A DNA stretch of 64,000 bases from Variovorax sp. DXTD-1 (GTDB lineage: Bacteria; Pseudomonadota; Gammaproteobacteria; Burkholderiales; Burkholderiaceae_C). Below are positions 1 to 9,150 of the stretch, one piece after another. Location: the NCBI RefSeq assembly GCF_003984625.1, contig NZ_RWKH01000015.1, positions 87,995 through 151,994 of the forward strand, read 5' to 3'. Both the position numbers and the translations under genes were made by a program. How positions within the stretch are numbered: position 1 is the stretch's first letter; each line of letters starts with the position of its first letter. The notes below the pieces were generated by a model. It was not told where the DNA came from. It ran no database searches and saw only the letters and a list, made by a program, of their open reading frames with translations.

Positions 1-438
1 CAGCTTGGTCTGCTCGTATTCGAGCAGGCGGCGCACCAGCTCCGCGCGCGGGTCTTCGGCCTCTTCGCCTTCCGCCACCTTCTTGGGCGGCAGCAGCATG
101 CGCGACTTGATCTCGATCAGCATCGCGGCCATCAGCAGGTACTCGGCCGCGAGCTCCAGATTGGTCTGGCGAATCTCGTCGACGTAGCTCAGGTATTGCC
201 GCGTGAGCCCCGCCATCGGGATGTCGAGGATGTTGAAGTTCTGCTTCCTGATGAGGTAAAGCAGCAAGTCCAGCGGGCCTTCGAAGGCCTCCAGAAAAAC
301 CTGCAGCGCCTCGGGCGGGATGTACAGGTCCTTCGGCATCGCGAACAACGGCTCGCCATAGAGCCTGGCGAGCGCGACCTGGTCGACCACCTCGGGCATG
401 CTGGCCACGAGCGTGTCGTTGTCCTCGTTGTCCTTCAT
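1..438 (-). CDS. scpA: Segregation and condensation protein A (ScpA), C-terminus outside the window
   Basis: ScpA is the kleisin subunit that bridges the SMC-ScpB complex in chromosome condensation and segregation. The visible 146 residues contain the family's N-terminal signature: FEGPLDLLLYLIRKQ, then NILDIPMAGLTRQYL, and later EYLLMAAMLIEIKSRMLLP. The ATG at 438 gives a roughly 40-residue polar leader before the conserved core, common in Burkholderiales versions. The gene runs off the left edge, so the C-terminal winged helix that binds the SMC head is not seen. It lies downstream of the DUF3460 gene on the same strand, 70 bp away, probably in one operon. Identification is firm; the exact start is less so. 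Confidence 0.93.
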   Translation of the reverse strand, partial: MKDNEDNDTLVASMPEVVDQVALARLYGEPLFAMPKDLYIPPEALQVFLEAFEGPLDLLLYLIRKQNFNILDIPMAGLTRQYLSYVDEIRQTNLELAAEYLLMAAMLIEIKSRMLLPPKKVAEGEEAEDPRAELVRRLLEYEQTKL

Positions 439-508
439 TGCGCGCTTGCTATCATTTCAATAGCTGCGGGCGCGATGACGGCCAACGATGGGTGCCGGCT
501 GGGCACCA

Positions 509-715
509 TTACTTGCTTTGGGTCTGGTAGACGTACGGCTGCTGCGGCACGCGGGCTTCGCTGTATTCCTCGAGCAAGCTGCGGTCGAGGTGTTTGTCCC
601 ACAGCAGGGCCCGGCCGGCGCGCTGTTCGGCTTCCAGCGTCGGCTTCTTTTCTTTCATCTCCTCGATGAAGCTGGTGATCTCGGAGGTGTAGTGGGGGCG
701 GCGGAAAATGGACAT
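509..715 (-). CDS. DUF3460 family protein, 68 aa
   Basis: A small, soluble, highly charged protein starting MSIFRRPHYTSEITSFIEEM and continuing with KHLDRSLLEEYSEARV near the C-terminus. That pattern is typical of the DUF3460 family found next to scpA or panC in Burkholderiales. The frame stays open upstream to 769, but the ATG at 715 begins the conserved part and leaves a 39-bp divergent gap to the lipoprotein gene on the other strand. No membrane segment or cysteine is present. Its function is unknown. The position before scpA suggests co-transcription, which says nothing firm about its role. Confidence 0.82.
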   Translation of the reverse strand: MSIFRRPHYTSEITSFIEEMKEKKPTLEAEQRAGRALLWDKHLDRSLLEEYSEARVPQQPYVYQTQSK

Positions 716-754
716 AGACTGGACCTTTGTAGCGCGAATTTTACCGGGGATGGC

Positions 755-1258
755 ATGAAGCGACGACAACAGTGGCGGATCGGCACGGCAGCGGCCTTGC
801 TGGCGGTGGTTATGGGGCTTGCGGGATGCGACCCGCAGCGCATCGACGAACTGGAGGAGGGCGTGTCCACCGAGGCCGATGTGCGCGCCCGGTTCGGCGA
901 GCCCGAGAACATCTGGGACGTGCCCAATGGCCGCGTGCTCGAGTACAACCGCCAGCCGCAGGGCCAGAAAAACTACATGATCACCATCGGCGCCGACGGC
1001 AAGATGAGCGCGCTGCGCCAGGTGCTCACGCCCGAGAACTTTGCCAAGGTGCAGCCGGGCATGATGATGGAAGACCTGCGCAAGCTGCTCGGAAAGCCTG
1101 CGAAGGTCACGCCCTACGCGCTCCGGCGCGAAACCGAATGGGAATGGCGCTGGGTCCAGCCCCCGAATTCGCCCATGGTGTTTACCGCCACGCTCAACGA
1201 CGACCAGCGCGTGGTGCGCAGCGGGTCGTCGCCCGACCGGAGCACCGAGGCGAACTGA
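755..1258 (+). CDS. BamE/SmpA-OmlA-like outer-membrane lipoprotein, 167 aa
   Basis: The product starts MKRRQQWRIGTAAALLAVVM and has a lipobox ending LAGC at about residue 28, so it should be lipidated and sorted to the outer membrane. The mature part carries two repeated elements of the BamE-like fold. One is EEGVSTEADVRARFGEPENI and the other is FAKVQPGMMMEDLRKLLGKP, the 'G-x-t-x-x-x-v-x-x-x-x-G-x-P' pattern of SmpA/OmlA domains. The ATG at 755 gives a proper signal peptide; the same frame is open from 488 but that part overlaps the divergent DUF3460 gene. Whether it is the essential BamE of the Bam complex or a paralogue cannot be decided, since the usual fur neighbour is absent. Confidence 0.8.
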   Translation: MKRRQQWRIGTAAALLAVVMGLAGCDPQRIDELEEGVSTEADVRARFGEPENIWDVPNGRVLEYNRQPQGQKNYMITIGADGKMSALRQVLTPENFAKVQPGMMMEDLRKLLGKPAKVTPYALRRETEWEWRWVQPPNSPMVFTATLNDDQRVVRSGSSPDRSTEAN

Positions 1259-1271
1259 GACCTGAACGGCC

Positions 1272-2954
1272 TTAGCTTTCCGCTGCGTGCGGCTGGCCGC
1301 TCGTCAGCTCGTCGGCAAAGCCCGAGCGCACGATCACCTCGAGCGGCTGCGGCTGCAGCGACTCCAGGCGCAGCAGCCCGTCGCGCGCCAGCACCGCCCG
1401 GTGCAACTGGCGCAGCGCATCGACGCCGGTCGCGTCCAGGTAGATCAGGTGCGTGGCGTCGAGCACCACCGTCATGCCGCGCGGCGCGCTCTCGGCCGCG
1501 TTGACTGCCTCATCCAGCTTGGCCGCCGCGCCGAAGAACAGCGCGCCGTAGAGCCGGTAGGTGAGCACCGGCGGCTGCATCGTGACCAGCTCGACGCTGA
1601 AAAGCCCGCTCATGCGGCGGATAAAAAGCGCGCAGGCCAGCACGATGCCCACCTGCACTGCGACGGTCAGGTCGAAAACGACCGTGAGAAAGAAGGTGCC
1701 GAGCATCAGCAGCCGGTAATGGCGGCTGAAGTGCCGCAACTGGCCGGGCGTGAACTCGCGCCACTCGCCCATGTTCAGGCCCACGAACACCAGAATGCCC
1801 GCCAGCACCGCGAGCGGCACATGGCGCGCCAGCGGTGCCGCCAGCAGCACGACCACCATCAGCGTGACCGCATGCACGATGCCCGCGATAGGCGAATTGC
1901 CGCCCGAGCGAATGTTGGTCACCGTCCGCGCGATGGTGCCGGTGGCCGGCATGCCGCCGAAGAATGGCGTCACCAGGTTGGCGATGCCTTGCGCCATCAG
2001 TTCCTGGTTCGGGTCGTGGCGCGGCTGTCCGCTGATCTGGTCGGCCACCCGGGCGCACAGCAGCGACTCGATGGCGCCCAGCAGCGCGATGGTCAGCGTT
2101 GGCGTGACCAGCTGCTTGACGGTTTCCCACGAAAAATCGGGCAGCGCGAAGGCCGGTACGCCTTCGGGAATGCCGCCGAAGCGCGTACCGATGGTCTCCA
2201 CCGGCAGGTCGAAGCCCCATGACACCAGCGTGAGCGTGACCAGCGCGACGATGGGCCCCGGCATGCGCGCGCCCACCTGCACCGCGCGGGTTCGCGCGAT
2301 GCGCCCCGCCAGCCGCTGCACCGCGTGCCCCACCTTTGATTCGCCGCGCAGCAGCAGCGGCCAGATCACCAGCCCGGCCACGCAGGCCAGCCCCAACGCG
2401 AACGCATAAGGGTTGAAGGTACCGATCTGCAGTGCCATGGCGTGCAACTGCGAGAACACGTCGGCCGGCATCTTCTCCACCGTGAGGCCGAGCAGGTCCT
2501 TGAGCTGCGACAGGAGAATGAGCACCGCGATGCCGTTGGTGAACCCGACCACGATCGACAGCGGCACGAAGCGCACCAGCCGGCCGAGCCCGAACAGCCC
2601 CGCCGCGAACAGCAGCACGCCGGCGCAGGCGGTCGATATCAGCAGGTTCGCCAGGCCGTAGCGTTCGACGATGCCGTAGACGATCACGATGAAGGCGCCC
2701 GCCGGCCCGCCGATCTGCACCGCCGAGCCGCCCAAGAGCGAGATCAGGAAGCCCGCGATGATCGCCGTCCAGATGCCGGCTTCGGGCTTGAGCCCGGAGG
2801 CGATGGCAAATGCCATGGCCAGCGGCAGCGCCACGATGCCGACCGTGGCGCCCGCGCCCAGGTCCTTGAAGAAGCGTCCCCGGTCGTAGCCCGCCATGGC
2901 GTCCAGCAGGCGTGGGCGAAAGCGGGTGATGTTCAGCGGTGAATGCATGGGCAT
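1272..2954 (-). CDS. SulP family anion transporter with STAS domain
   Basis: An inner-membrane transporter of the SLC26/SulP family. Its N-terminal two thirds is a series of hydrophobic helices beginning GATVGIVALPLAMAFAIASG, the SulP signature, with GGPAGAFIVIVYGIV soon after. A C-terminal STAS domain follows from about residue 440 (VVLDATHLIYLDATGVDALR). Substrates in the family include sulfate, bicarbonate and dicarboxylates, and the sequence does not decide which. The ATG at 2954 (MPMHSPLN) or the ATG six bases later is preferred. The frame extends to 3014, but that extension looks non-coding (Pro/Arg-rich). It converges on the BamE-like lipoprotein gene with a 13-bp gap. Confidence 0.9.
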   Translation of the reverse strand: MPMHSPLNITRFRPRLLDAMAGYDRGRFFKDLGAGATVGIVALPLAMAFAIASGLKPEAGIWTAIIAGFLISLLGGSAVQIGGPAGAFIVIVYGIVERYGLANLLISTACAGVLLFAAGLFGLGRLVRFVPLSIVVGFTNGIAVLILLSQLKDLLGLTVEKMPADVFSQLHAMALQIGTFNPYAFALGLACVAGLVIWPLLLRGESKVGHAVQRLAGRIARTRAVQVGARMPGPIVALVTLTLVSWGFDLPVETIGTRFGGIPEGVPAFALPDFSWETVKQLVTPTLTIALLGAIESLLCARVADQISGQPRHDPNQELMAQGIANLVTPFFGGMPATGTIARTVTNIRSGGNSPIAGIVHAVTLMVVVLLAAPLARHVPLAVLAGILVFVGLNMGEWREFTPGQLRHFSRHYRLLMLGTFFLTVVFDLTVAVQVGIVLACALFIRRMSGLFSVELVTMQPPVLTYRLYGALFFGAAAKLDEAVNAAESAPRGMTVVLDATHLIYLDATGVDALRQLHRAVLARDGLLRLESLQPQPLEVIVRSGFADELTSGQPHAAES

Positions 2955-3039
2955 CCATTGTGTACCCCGCTTCCCCGGCACCGTACGCCGCCCAGCCGGG
3001 GCTGGCGGCGTCACCCGCCCGCTGATCGCTCGGCCGGGC

Positions 3040-3237
3040 TCAGTTGCTGTCGGGAATCACCGCGTCGGCCGCCGCACCCACGGCCTTGCCGGTGATGCGC
3101 GCGGTGCCGATGGCGGCATCGGCTGCCAGGCCCACCGCGCCGGCACCCACGCTCACGGCGGTACCTGCCACGGTCATCACCGCGCAGCCGCTCAGCATGG
3201 CCGCGAATGACAACAGAAGGATGGTGCGCTTCAGCAT
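3040..3237 (-). CDS. Small lipoprotein, 65 aa
   Basis: The product begins MLKRTILLLSFAAMLSGC, a short lipoprotein signal with lipobox LSGC and the acylated cysteine at residue 18. The mature chain is only about 48 residues, mostly Ala, Gly and Val (VGAGAVGLAADAAIGTARIT), and ends VIPDSN. This resembles small glycine-zipper-like lipoproteins found downstream of metG-type genes in Comamonadaceae. The ATG at 3237 lies 20 bp after the metG stop, which suggests co-transcription. The longer open frame reaching 3336 runs into metG and gives no signal peptide. The function is unknown. Confidence 0.72.
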   Translation of the reverse strand: MLKRTILLLSFAAMLSGCAVMTVAGTAVSVGAGAVGLAADAAIGTARITGKAVGAAADAVIPDSN

Positions 3238-3256
3238 GGTGCGGTCCTCTCGAAAA

Positions 3257-5353
3257 TCAGCGAACCCGCATGCCGGGCGTGGCGCCGGGCCAGGGTTCGA
3301 GCACATGGATACCCGGGTTGGTTTTTTCGTCGGCATGGCTGGCGGCCAGCACCATGCCTTCGCTGATGCCGAACTTCATCTTGCGCGGCGCCAGGTTGGC
3401 GACCAGCACCGTGAGCTTGCCCACGAGCTGCTCGGGCTGGTAGGCCGAGGCGATGCCGCTGAACACGTTGCGCGTCTTTTCTTCGCCCGCGTCGAGCGTG
3501 AGGCGCAGCAGCTTGGTCGAGCCTTCGACCTTCTCGCAGGCCACGATCTTCGCAATGCGCAGGTCGATCTTCGCAAAGTCGTCGATGGTGATGGTGGGCG
3601 CGATGGCCTCGCCGCCGGGCAGCGCACCGGCCGCGGCTTCCACGGCCGCTGCCGCCACCGGCTCGGGCGCATCGAACAGCTTGTCGACCATCTTCGCGTC
3701 GGCACGCTGCATCAGGTGCTTGTACTCGCCGATGGCATGGCCCACGGGCAGCGCCTCTGCGCCGTCGGCCCAGGTGAGCGGCGCAATCTTGAGGAAGGCC
3801 TCGACATTCACGGCAAGCGCCGGCAGCACCGGCTTCAGGTACAGCGTGAGCAGGCGGAAAGCCTCGATGCACACCGTGCACACATCGTGCAGACGCGCCT
3901 CCTGGCCTTCTTTCTTGGCGAGCTCCCAGGGCTTGTTCTGGTCGACGTACTCGTTCACCTTGTCGGCCAGTGCCATTACCTCGCGCAGCGCGCGGGCGTA
4001 GTCGCGGCCGTCGTAAAGCGAATGAAGTTGCGGCGCCGCGTCGCGCAGCGCAAACAGCAGGGCGTCGCCGTCGGCCGAAATCTCGCCCAGCTTGCCGCCG
4101 AAGCGCTTGCCGATGAAGCCCGCCGCGCGGCTCGCAATGTTGATGTACTTGCCGACCAGGTCGCTGTTGACGCGCGCCACGAAGTCTTCGGGGTTGAAGT
4201 CGATGTCTTCGTTGCGGCCGTTGAGCTTGGCCGCGATGTAGTAGCGCAGCCATTCGGGGTCGAGCCCGATCGAGAGGTACTTGAGCGGGTCGATGCCGGT
4301 GCCGCGACTCTTGCTCATTTTTTCGCCGCTCACCGTCAGGTGGCCGTGCACGTACACCGCATCGGGCGCCTTGCGGCCGCTGAAATGCAGCATCGCGGGC
4401 CAGAAGAGGGTGTGGAAGGTGATGATGTCCTTGCCGATGAAGTGCACCTGCTCCAGGTCCGGGTCGGCCATGTACTCGGTGTACGAGATGCCGTCGCCGC
4501 CGAGTTCGATGCAGCGCTTGTCGAGCAGGTTTTTCAGCGAAGCCAGGTAGCCCACGGGCGCATCGAGCCACACGTAGAAGTACTTGCCCGGCGCATCGGG
4601 AATCTCGATGCCGAAGTAGGGCGCGTCGCGGCTGATGTCCCAGTCGCCGAGGCCGCCCTTGCCTTCGTCGTCCTTGTAGAGCCACTCGCGGATCTTGTTC
4701 TGCACCTCGGATTGCACGTGGCCGGGGGCGGCGGTCCAGTCCTTCAGGTAGGCCTCGCAGCGCGGGTCCGAGAGCTTGAAGAAGAAGTGGTCCGAGCTGC
4801 GCAGCTCGGGCTTGGCGCCCGAGAGGGCCGAGTAGGGGTTGATCAGCTCGGTGGGCGCGTACACGGCGCCGCACACCTCACAGTTGTCGCCGTACTGGTC
4901 TTTTGCGTGGCAGTTGGGGCATTCGCCCTTGATGAAGCGGTCGGCCAGGAACATGCCCTTGGCCGGGTCGTAGAACTGCTCGACGCTCTTGGTGCTGATG
5001 AAGCCATTGGCGCGCAGGTCGCGGTAGATGTCCTGAGCGAGCTGGTGGTTCTCTGGCGCGTCGGTCGAGTGCCAGTTGTCGAACGAGATGTAGTAGCCGT
5101 CGAGATAGGGCTTGCGGCCCGCGGCGATCTCGGCCACGAAGGCCTGCGGCGTCACGCCGGCCTTGTCGGCCGCGATGGTGATGGCCGCGCCGTGCGCGTC
5201 GTCGGCACAGACGAAGTTGACCTCGGCGCCATTCATTCGCTGGTTCCGCACCCAGATGTCGGCCTGGATGTATTCCATCATGTGGCCGATATGGAACTTG
5301 CCGTTGGCGTATGGCAGGGCGGTGGTAACGAAGAGCTTGCGCGGGGCGGACAT
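3257..5353 (-). CDS. metG: Methionine--tRNA ligase
   Basis: Charges tRNA-Met with methionine in the cytoplasm. The 698-residue chain matches the long, zinc-containing class I form. The start [18 protein letters not shown] leads into the HIGH motif (residues 21-24). The zinc knuckle is [17 protein letters not shown]. The KMSKS loop ([10 protein letters not shown], near residue 345) closes the catalytic domain. An anticodon-binding helical domain follows, and the C-terminus carries an EMAP-II-like tRNA-binding OB fold ([20 protein letters not shown]). The ATG at 5353 is chosen because the frame upstream to 5470 encodes low-complexity Pro/Ser and overlaps the divergent gene. A small lipoprotein gene follows. 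Confidence 0.97.
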   Translation of the reverse strand: MSAPRKLFVTTALPYANGKFHIGHMMEYIQADIWVRNQRMNGAEVNFVCADDAHGAAITIAADKAGVTPQAFVAEIAAGRKPYLDGYYISFDNWHSTDAPENHQLAQDIYRDLRANGFISTKSVEQFYDPAKGMFLADRFIKGECPNCHAKDQYGDNCEVCGAVYAPTELINPYSALSGAKPELRSSDHFFFKLSDPRCEAYLKDWTAAPGHVQSEVQNKIREWLYKDDEGKGGLGDWDISRDAPYFGIEIPDAPGKYFYVWLDAPVGYLASLKNLLDKRCIELGGDGISYTEYMADPDLEQVHFIGKDIITFHTLFWPAMLHFSGRKAPDAVYVHGHLTVSGEKMSKSRGTGIDPLKYLSIGLDPEWLRYYIAAKLNGRNEDIDFNPEDFVARVNSDLVGKYINIASRAAGFIGKRFGGKLGEISADGDALLFALRDAAPQLHSLYDGRDYARALREVMALADKVNEYVDQNKPWELAKKEGQEARLHDVCTVCIEAFRLLTLYLKPVLPALAVNVEAFLKIAPLTWADGAEALPVGHAIGEYKHLMQRADAKMVDKLFDAPEPVAAAAVEAAAGALPGGEAIAPTITIDDFAKIDLRIAKIVACEKVEGSTKLLRLTLDAGEEKTRNVFSGIASAYQPEQLVGKLTVLVANLAPRKMKFGISEGMVLAASHADEKTNPGIHVLEPWPGATPGMRVR

Positions 5354-5447
5354 CGGGGAGGGCGCTTTCGGGGAGTGGCTGACTGGCTTCGGAGGCGGCC
5401 AGGGGCTGCATCCGGGAACCGGGCATTTTAGGTGGCAGCATCGCCCC

Positions 5448-6086
5448 ATGCCGAACACCCTCGATCTCACCGCCTACATTGCCGGGTTTACCGCCTCGCC
5501 CCTTGCGCCGTGGAGCGGCCTGATGCCCTGGGAAATCACCACACGGGCCCCGGAAATCGTTCGCGGCCTGCTGGCGGCGCTGCCGGAAGGCGAATTTGCC
5601 GTGCAGGACGAGGTGGCCGTTCACCGCAGCGCCAGCGTGGAGCCCGGCGCAGTGCTGAAAGGCCCGCTGATTCTCGGCGCCCGCTGCTTCGTGGCGGCGG
5701 GCGCCTACCTGCGCGGCGGCAACTGGGTGGGCGAGCGCTGCACCATCGGGCCGGGCACGGAGCTCAAGTCTTCCTTCGTGTTTCCGAGCACGGGTATCGC
5801 GCACTTCAATTTCGTCGGCGACTCGGTGCTGGGCGCGGGCGTCAACCTGGAGGCCGGCAGCATCGTCTGCAATCACCGCAACGAGCGTGCCGCGAAGGAA
5901 ATTCTGGTTCGAAGCGGCGAGGGCGGCGCATTGAAAGCGATTGGTTGCGAGAAGTTCGGCGCCCTCATCGGCGACGGCGTGCGCATCGGCGCCAACGCGG
6001 TGATTGCCCCCGGCGCACTGTTGCGGCCGGGCCTCGTGGTGGGCCGCGCCTGCCTGATCGACCACGAGCTGCCGGACCCCAAGTGA
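5448..6086 (+). CDS. Left-handed beta-helix (hexapeptide repeat) transferase-like protein, 212 aa
   Basis: The C-terminal two thirds shows hexapeptide turns of a left-handed parallel beta helix, for example [19 protein letters not shown], then [18 protein letters not shown], and finally [18 protein letters not shown]. This resembles the C-terminal acetyltransferase part of GlmU-type enzymes and the LbetaH domain of UDP-GlcNAc diphosphorylase-like proteins. No N-terminal nucleotidyltransferase domain is present, so it is a stand-alone LbetaH protein. It includes [20 protein letters not shown] and CNHRNE, features shared with sugar acyl/nucleotidyltransferases. The ATG at 5448 begins [14 protein letters not shown], 94 bp from the divergent metG start. 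The substrate is unknown. Confidence 0.72.
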   Translation: MPNTLDLTAYIAGFTASPLAPWSGLMPWEITTRAPEIVRGLLAALPEGEFAVQDEVAVHRSASVEPGAVLKGPLILGARCFVAAGAYLRGGNWVGERCTIGPGTELKSSFVFPSTGIAHFNFVGDSVLGAGVNLEAGSIVCNHRNERAAKEILVRSGEGGALKAIGCEKFGALIGDGVRIGANAVIAPGALLRPGLVVGRACLIDHELPDPK

Positions 6087-6207
6087 CCCGAAAGCCCGCG
6101 GGGTGTCTCCCGTGCGACGTATGCTCCACCCCGCGCATTTCGCCAACGCTCCGCCCTGATATGGCGAAGAGATATACAAGATAGATACACAGAAAGCGAG
6201 TTTTCCG

Positions 6208-7239
6208 ATGACCACCCCCATTCCCGCAACCCTGATTCCCGGCGATGGCATCGGCCCCGAAATCGTCGACGCCACGCTGGCCGCTTTCGATGCGCTGAAG
6301 GCTCCTTTCGAGTGGGACCGCCAGATTGCCGGCCTCGGCGGCGTCAAGGCCTCTGGCGATCCGCTGCCTCAGGCCACGCTGGACAGCATCCGCCGCACCC
6401 GCCTGGCGCTCAAGGGCCCGCTCGAAACACCGTCGGGCGGCGGCTACCGCTCGTCGAACGTGCGCCTGCGCGAAGAGTTCCAGCTCTACGCCAACCTGCG
6501 CCCCGCCCGCACCATCGTTCCGGGCGGCCGCTTCGACAAGATCGACCTGATGGTCGTGCGCGAAAACCTCGAGGGCCTCTACATCGGCCACGAGCACTAT
6601 GTGCGCATCGACGGAGACCCGCACGCCGTGGGCATGGCCACCGGCATCAACACGCGCCAGGGCTGCCTTCGCCTGCTCGAATACGCGTTCGAGACCGCCA
6701 TTGCCACGGGCCGCAAGAAGGTCACGCTGGTCCACAAGGCCAACATCATGAAGGTGCTGACCGGCCTGTTCCTGGAGACGGGCCTCGACCTGTACGAGAG
6801 AAAGTACAAGGGCAAGTTCGAGCTCGACTCGATCATCGTCGACGCCTGCGCCATGAAGCTGGTGCTCAACCCGTGGCAGTTCGACATGCTGGTGACCACC
6901 AACCTGTTCGGCGACATCCTCTCCGACCTGGTGGCCGGTCTGGTCGGCGGCCTGGGCATGGCACCGGGCGCCAACATCGGCGCCGATGCCGCGATCTTCG
7001 AGGCCGTGCACGGCTCCGCGCCCGACATCGCCGGCAAGGGCATCGCCAATCCGACCGCGCTGCTGCTGGCCGCCGCGCTGATGCTCGAGCACGTCAAGCT
7101 GCCCGACCTGGCCACGCGCCTGCGCAAGGCCATCGACGACACGCTCAACATCGACAAGGTGCGTACCGGCGACCTCGGCGGCACCGCCAACACGGCGGCG
7201 TTCACCAAGGCGCTGGTCAGCCGCATCCAGAACGGCTGA
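6208..7239 (+). CDS. Isocitrate dehydrogenase, NAD(+)-type
   Basis: A member of the isocitrate/isopropylmalate dehydrogenase family, converting isocitrate to 2-oxoglutarate in the TCA cycle. The 343 residues start MTTPIPATLIPGDGIGPEIV. The substrate-binding stretch is ETPSGGGYRSSNVRLREEF, and NLRPARTI and VRENLEGLYIG follow. The metal-binding aspartates lie in the LVTTNLFGDILSDL region. The cofactor loop is HGSAPDIAGKGIANPTALLL, where Asp in HGSAPDIAG-type loops goes with NAD rather than NADP. Length and the serine-containing phosphorylation-like loop fit short NAD-IDHs rather than the roughly 420-aa NADP enzyme. It could also act on homologous 2-hydroxy acids such as homoisocitrate. Confidence 0.85.
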   Translation: MTTPIPATLIPGDGIGPEIVDATLAAFDALKAPFEWDRQIAGLGGVKASGDPLPQATLDSIRRTRLALKGPLETPSGGGYRSSNVRLREEFQLYANLRPARTIVPGGRFDKIDLMVVRENLEGLYIGHEHYVRIDGDPHAVGMATGINTRQGCLRLLEYAFETAIATGRKKVTLVHKANIMKVLTGLFLETGLDLYERKYKGKFELDSIIVDACAMKLVLNPWQFDMLVTTNLFGDILSDLVAGLVGGLGMAPGANIGADAAIFEAVHGSAPDIAGKGIANPTALLLAAALMLEHVKLPDLATRLRKAIDDTLNIDKVRTGDLGGTANTAAFTKALVSRIQNG

Positions 7240-7264
7240 GGCGCAGGCGGCTTTCCATTACTTC

Positions 7265-7999
7265 ATGAGAAAGCTGCTGCTCCTGCTGGCGCTTTGCGCG
7301 GCCGGCGTGGCCAGTGCGGCCGGCATGGCCAGCGCGGCAGCCGCGGCGGAAGATCCGCCGCGCTACACCGTCGTCAGGGTCGACCTGCGCACGGAACGGC
7401 TCGAGCTGTTCCTGCGCGACGACACCGGCGTCGAGTTCAAGAGCCTCGAACGTCTCGAAGCCTGGCTTGCGGGGCGCAACCGGCAGCTGCTGTTCGCGAT
7501 GAATGCCGGCATGTACCACGCCGACTTCTCGCCCGTGGGCCTGCTGGTGCAGGAGGGGCGCGAGGTTTCACCGCTCAACCTGTCGGCCGGCGCGGGCAAC
7601 TTCTTTCTCAAACCGAATGGCGTGTTCCTGGTGTCCGATGCCGGGCCGCGCGTGGTCGAATCGTCGGAATATCCGGCGCTTGCGAAGAGCGGTGTTCGGC
7701 TGGCGACCCAATCGGGCCCGCTGCTGCTGCGTCATGGCGCGGTGCATCCGGCCTTTATTCCCAATTCGGATTCGCGCAAGATTCGCAACGGAGTGGGCGT
7801 GTCTGGCCATACGGCAATTTTCGTGATCAGCGAGCAGCCGGTGAACTTCTACGAGTTCGCGCTCTATTTCCGCGACGTGCTGCATTGCCGCGATGCGCTC
7901 TACCTCGACGGCACCGTGTCAGCGCTGTATTCGCTTGCTTTACGGCGCAGCGATCTCACGAGGGAGCTGGGCCCGATATTCGGCGTGACCGCACCGTGA
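7265..7999 (+). CDS. Secreted phosphodiester glycosidase-like protein (DUF2233/NAGPA), 244 aa
   Basis: A signal peptide (MRKLLLLLALCAAGVASAAG) precedes a domain of the family of N-acetylglucosamine-1-phosphodiester alpha-N-acetylglucosaminidase (uncovering enzyme) and bacterial DUF2233 proteins. Typical elements are FAMNAGMYHADFSPVGLLVQ, NFFLKPNGVFLV, ATQSGPLLLRHGAVHP, and DALYLDGTVSALY near the C-terminus. The protein should work in the periplasm, possibly on glycosyl-phosphodiester bonds of envelope polymers; this is an inference from the family. The gene starts 26 bp after the IDH stop and ends 44 bp before yceH, so it may be read through from the IDH promoter. Confidence 0.83.
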   Translation: MRKLLLLLALCAAGVASAAGMASAAAAAEDPPRYTVVRVDLRTERLELFLRDDTGVEFKSLERLEAWLAGRNRQLLFAMNAGMYHADFSPVGLLVQEGREVSPLNLSAGAGNFFLKPNGVFLVSDAGPRVVESSEYPALAKSGVRLATQSGPLLLRHGAVHPAFIPNSDSRKIRNGVGVSGHTAIFVISEQPVNFYEFALYFRDVLHCRDALYLDGTVSALYSLALRRSDLTRELGPIFGVTAP

Positions 8000-8042
8000 A
8001 CCGGCCGTTGCCACCAATGATTTCATTCAGAATTTTCGAATC

Positions 8043-8729
8043 ATGACCCAGGCCCTACCCATTCTTTCGCTGGTCGAAACCCGCGTGCTCGGCGTGCTGG
8101 TCGAAAAGCAGCGCACCGTGCCCGACAGCTATCCGCTCACGCTCAATTCGCTGGTTTCGGGCTGCAACCAGAAGACCAGCCGCAACCCGGTGCTCGACCT
8201 CAGCGAGGCGCAGGTGCAGGCCGCCATCGACAGCCTGAAGGGCTACAGCCTGGTGGCGGAAACCAGCGGCGGCCGGGCATTCCGCTACGAGCACAACATC
8301 GATCGTGTGCTGCGCGTTCCGTCGCAGTCGGTCATCTTGCTTACCGTGCTGATGCTGCGCGGCCCGCAAACGGCCGGCGAGCTGCGCATTGCCTGCGACC
8401 GCATGCACAACTTCGCCGACATCTCGTCGGTCGAAGGATTCCTTGACGAACTCGCGGAACGGCCGGCCGGTGCGCTGGTCGTCAAGCTCGCGCGCCTGCC
8501 CGGTGCGCGCGAAAGCCGCTGGGCGCATCTGCTGAGCGGTGCGCCGGCCGAAGAGGTCGCCGGACCTGGCGGCGCTTCGGCCGATGGAGCCTACGCGCCG
8601 CACGACGCATCGCTCGGCGAGGTTGCGGCGCTCAAGGCCAACGTGGCGCGGCTCGAGGCCGAGCTTGCGTCGCTCAAGGCGCTGTTGGGGCGGGTGTGTT
8701 CCGAACTCGGGATTTCCGAGGCGGGGTAG
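8043..8729 (+). CDS. YceH family protein (DUF480)
   Basis: A 228-residue cytosolic protein with the paired winged-helix fold of the YceH/DUF480 family. The first wing begins LSLVETRVLGVLVEKQRTVP and continues YPLTLNSLVSGCNQKTSRNP, which are the most conserved segments. The second repeat is LLTVLMLRGPQTAGELRIAC. A C-terminal heptad-like tail (LKANVARLEAELASLKALLG) is predicted to form a coiled coil. The family is widespread in proteobacteria and has no firm function, although the fold suggests nucleic-acid binding. The ATG at 8043 gives an N-terminus matching family members. Confidence 0.9.
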   Translation: MTQALPILSLVETRVLGVLVEKQRTVPDSYPLTLNSLVSGCNQKTSRNPVLDLSEAQVQAAIDSLKGYSLVAETSGGRAFRYEHNIDRVLRVPSQSVILLTVLMLRGPQTAGELRIACDRMHNFADISSVEGFLDELAERPAGALVVKLARLPGARESRWAHLLSGAPAEEVAGPGGASADGAYAPHDASLGEVAALKANVARLEAELASLKALLGRVCSELGISEAG

Positions 8730-8793
8730 CGGGTGCGCCGTCAGCAGCGGCCGGTTGTGCGTTGCGCCTGAACTGCGGTATCTTGCGCAGCAC

Positions 8794-9150
8794 ATGAAAC
8801 ATACATGCCCGAGTTGCCGCGAGCCGGGAATCGGCGAGTTGGCCAAGCGCTGGTCGAGCCGCGGCGGCCCTGCCACTTGTGAAGCCTGCGGTGCTCTCAG
8901 CCATGTGCTGGCAAGCACTTCGAGCGGCATTTGGGCCGCGGGCGTCGTGATTCTCGTGGTGTCGCTGATCGGCGCGCTCGGCCTGCATTCTTCCCTGTTC
9001 TTCTTCAGTGGACTGGTGCTCGCCATTGCTTGCAACCTGTGGGCATGGAAGCGTGCAAAGCTGGTGCCGATCTCGAAGGAAAGTGCAGCCCGTGCGACGA
9101 CCGCGAACTGGTTCGTCACGGGCATCATCGTTCTCTTCGGACTCAATTGA
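8794..9150 (+). CDS. Zinc-ribbon membrane protein, 118 aa
   Basis: The N-terminus carries two CxxC pairs, CPSC at residues 5-8 and CEAC near residue 30, arranged as a zinc ribbon. Two adjacent hydrophobic helices follow (IWAAGVVILVVSLIGALGL and LFFFSGLVLAIACNLWAW), and a further short one at the C-terminus (FVTGIIVLFGLN). It is therefore a small inner-membrane protein with a cytosolic metal-binding head. The gene ends in a 4-base overlap with the TTG start of the dioxygenase gene, indicating translational coupling. I do not recognise a specific family and propose no function. Confidence 0.68.
   Translation: MKHTCPSCREPGIGELAKRWSSRGGPATCEACGALSHVLASTSSGIWAAGVVILVVSLIGALGLHSSLFFFSGLVLAIACNLWAWKRAKLVPISKESAARATTANWFVTGIIVLFGLN

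Noticed and set aside
2689..2942. Long plus-strand open frames opposite the SulP gene
   Set aside because: They are high-GC antisense frames with Arg, His and Gln-rich, low-complexity translations and no family resemblance. The minus-strand SulP frame has full motifs.
3044..5431. 795-codon plus-strand frame opposite metG
   Set aside because: An antisense frame kept open by codon bias. metG on the minus strand has all class I synthetase motifs.
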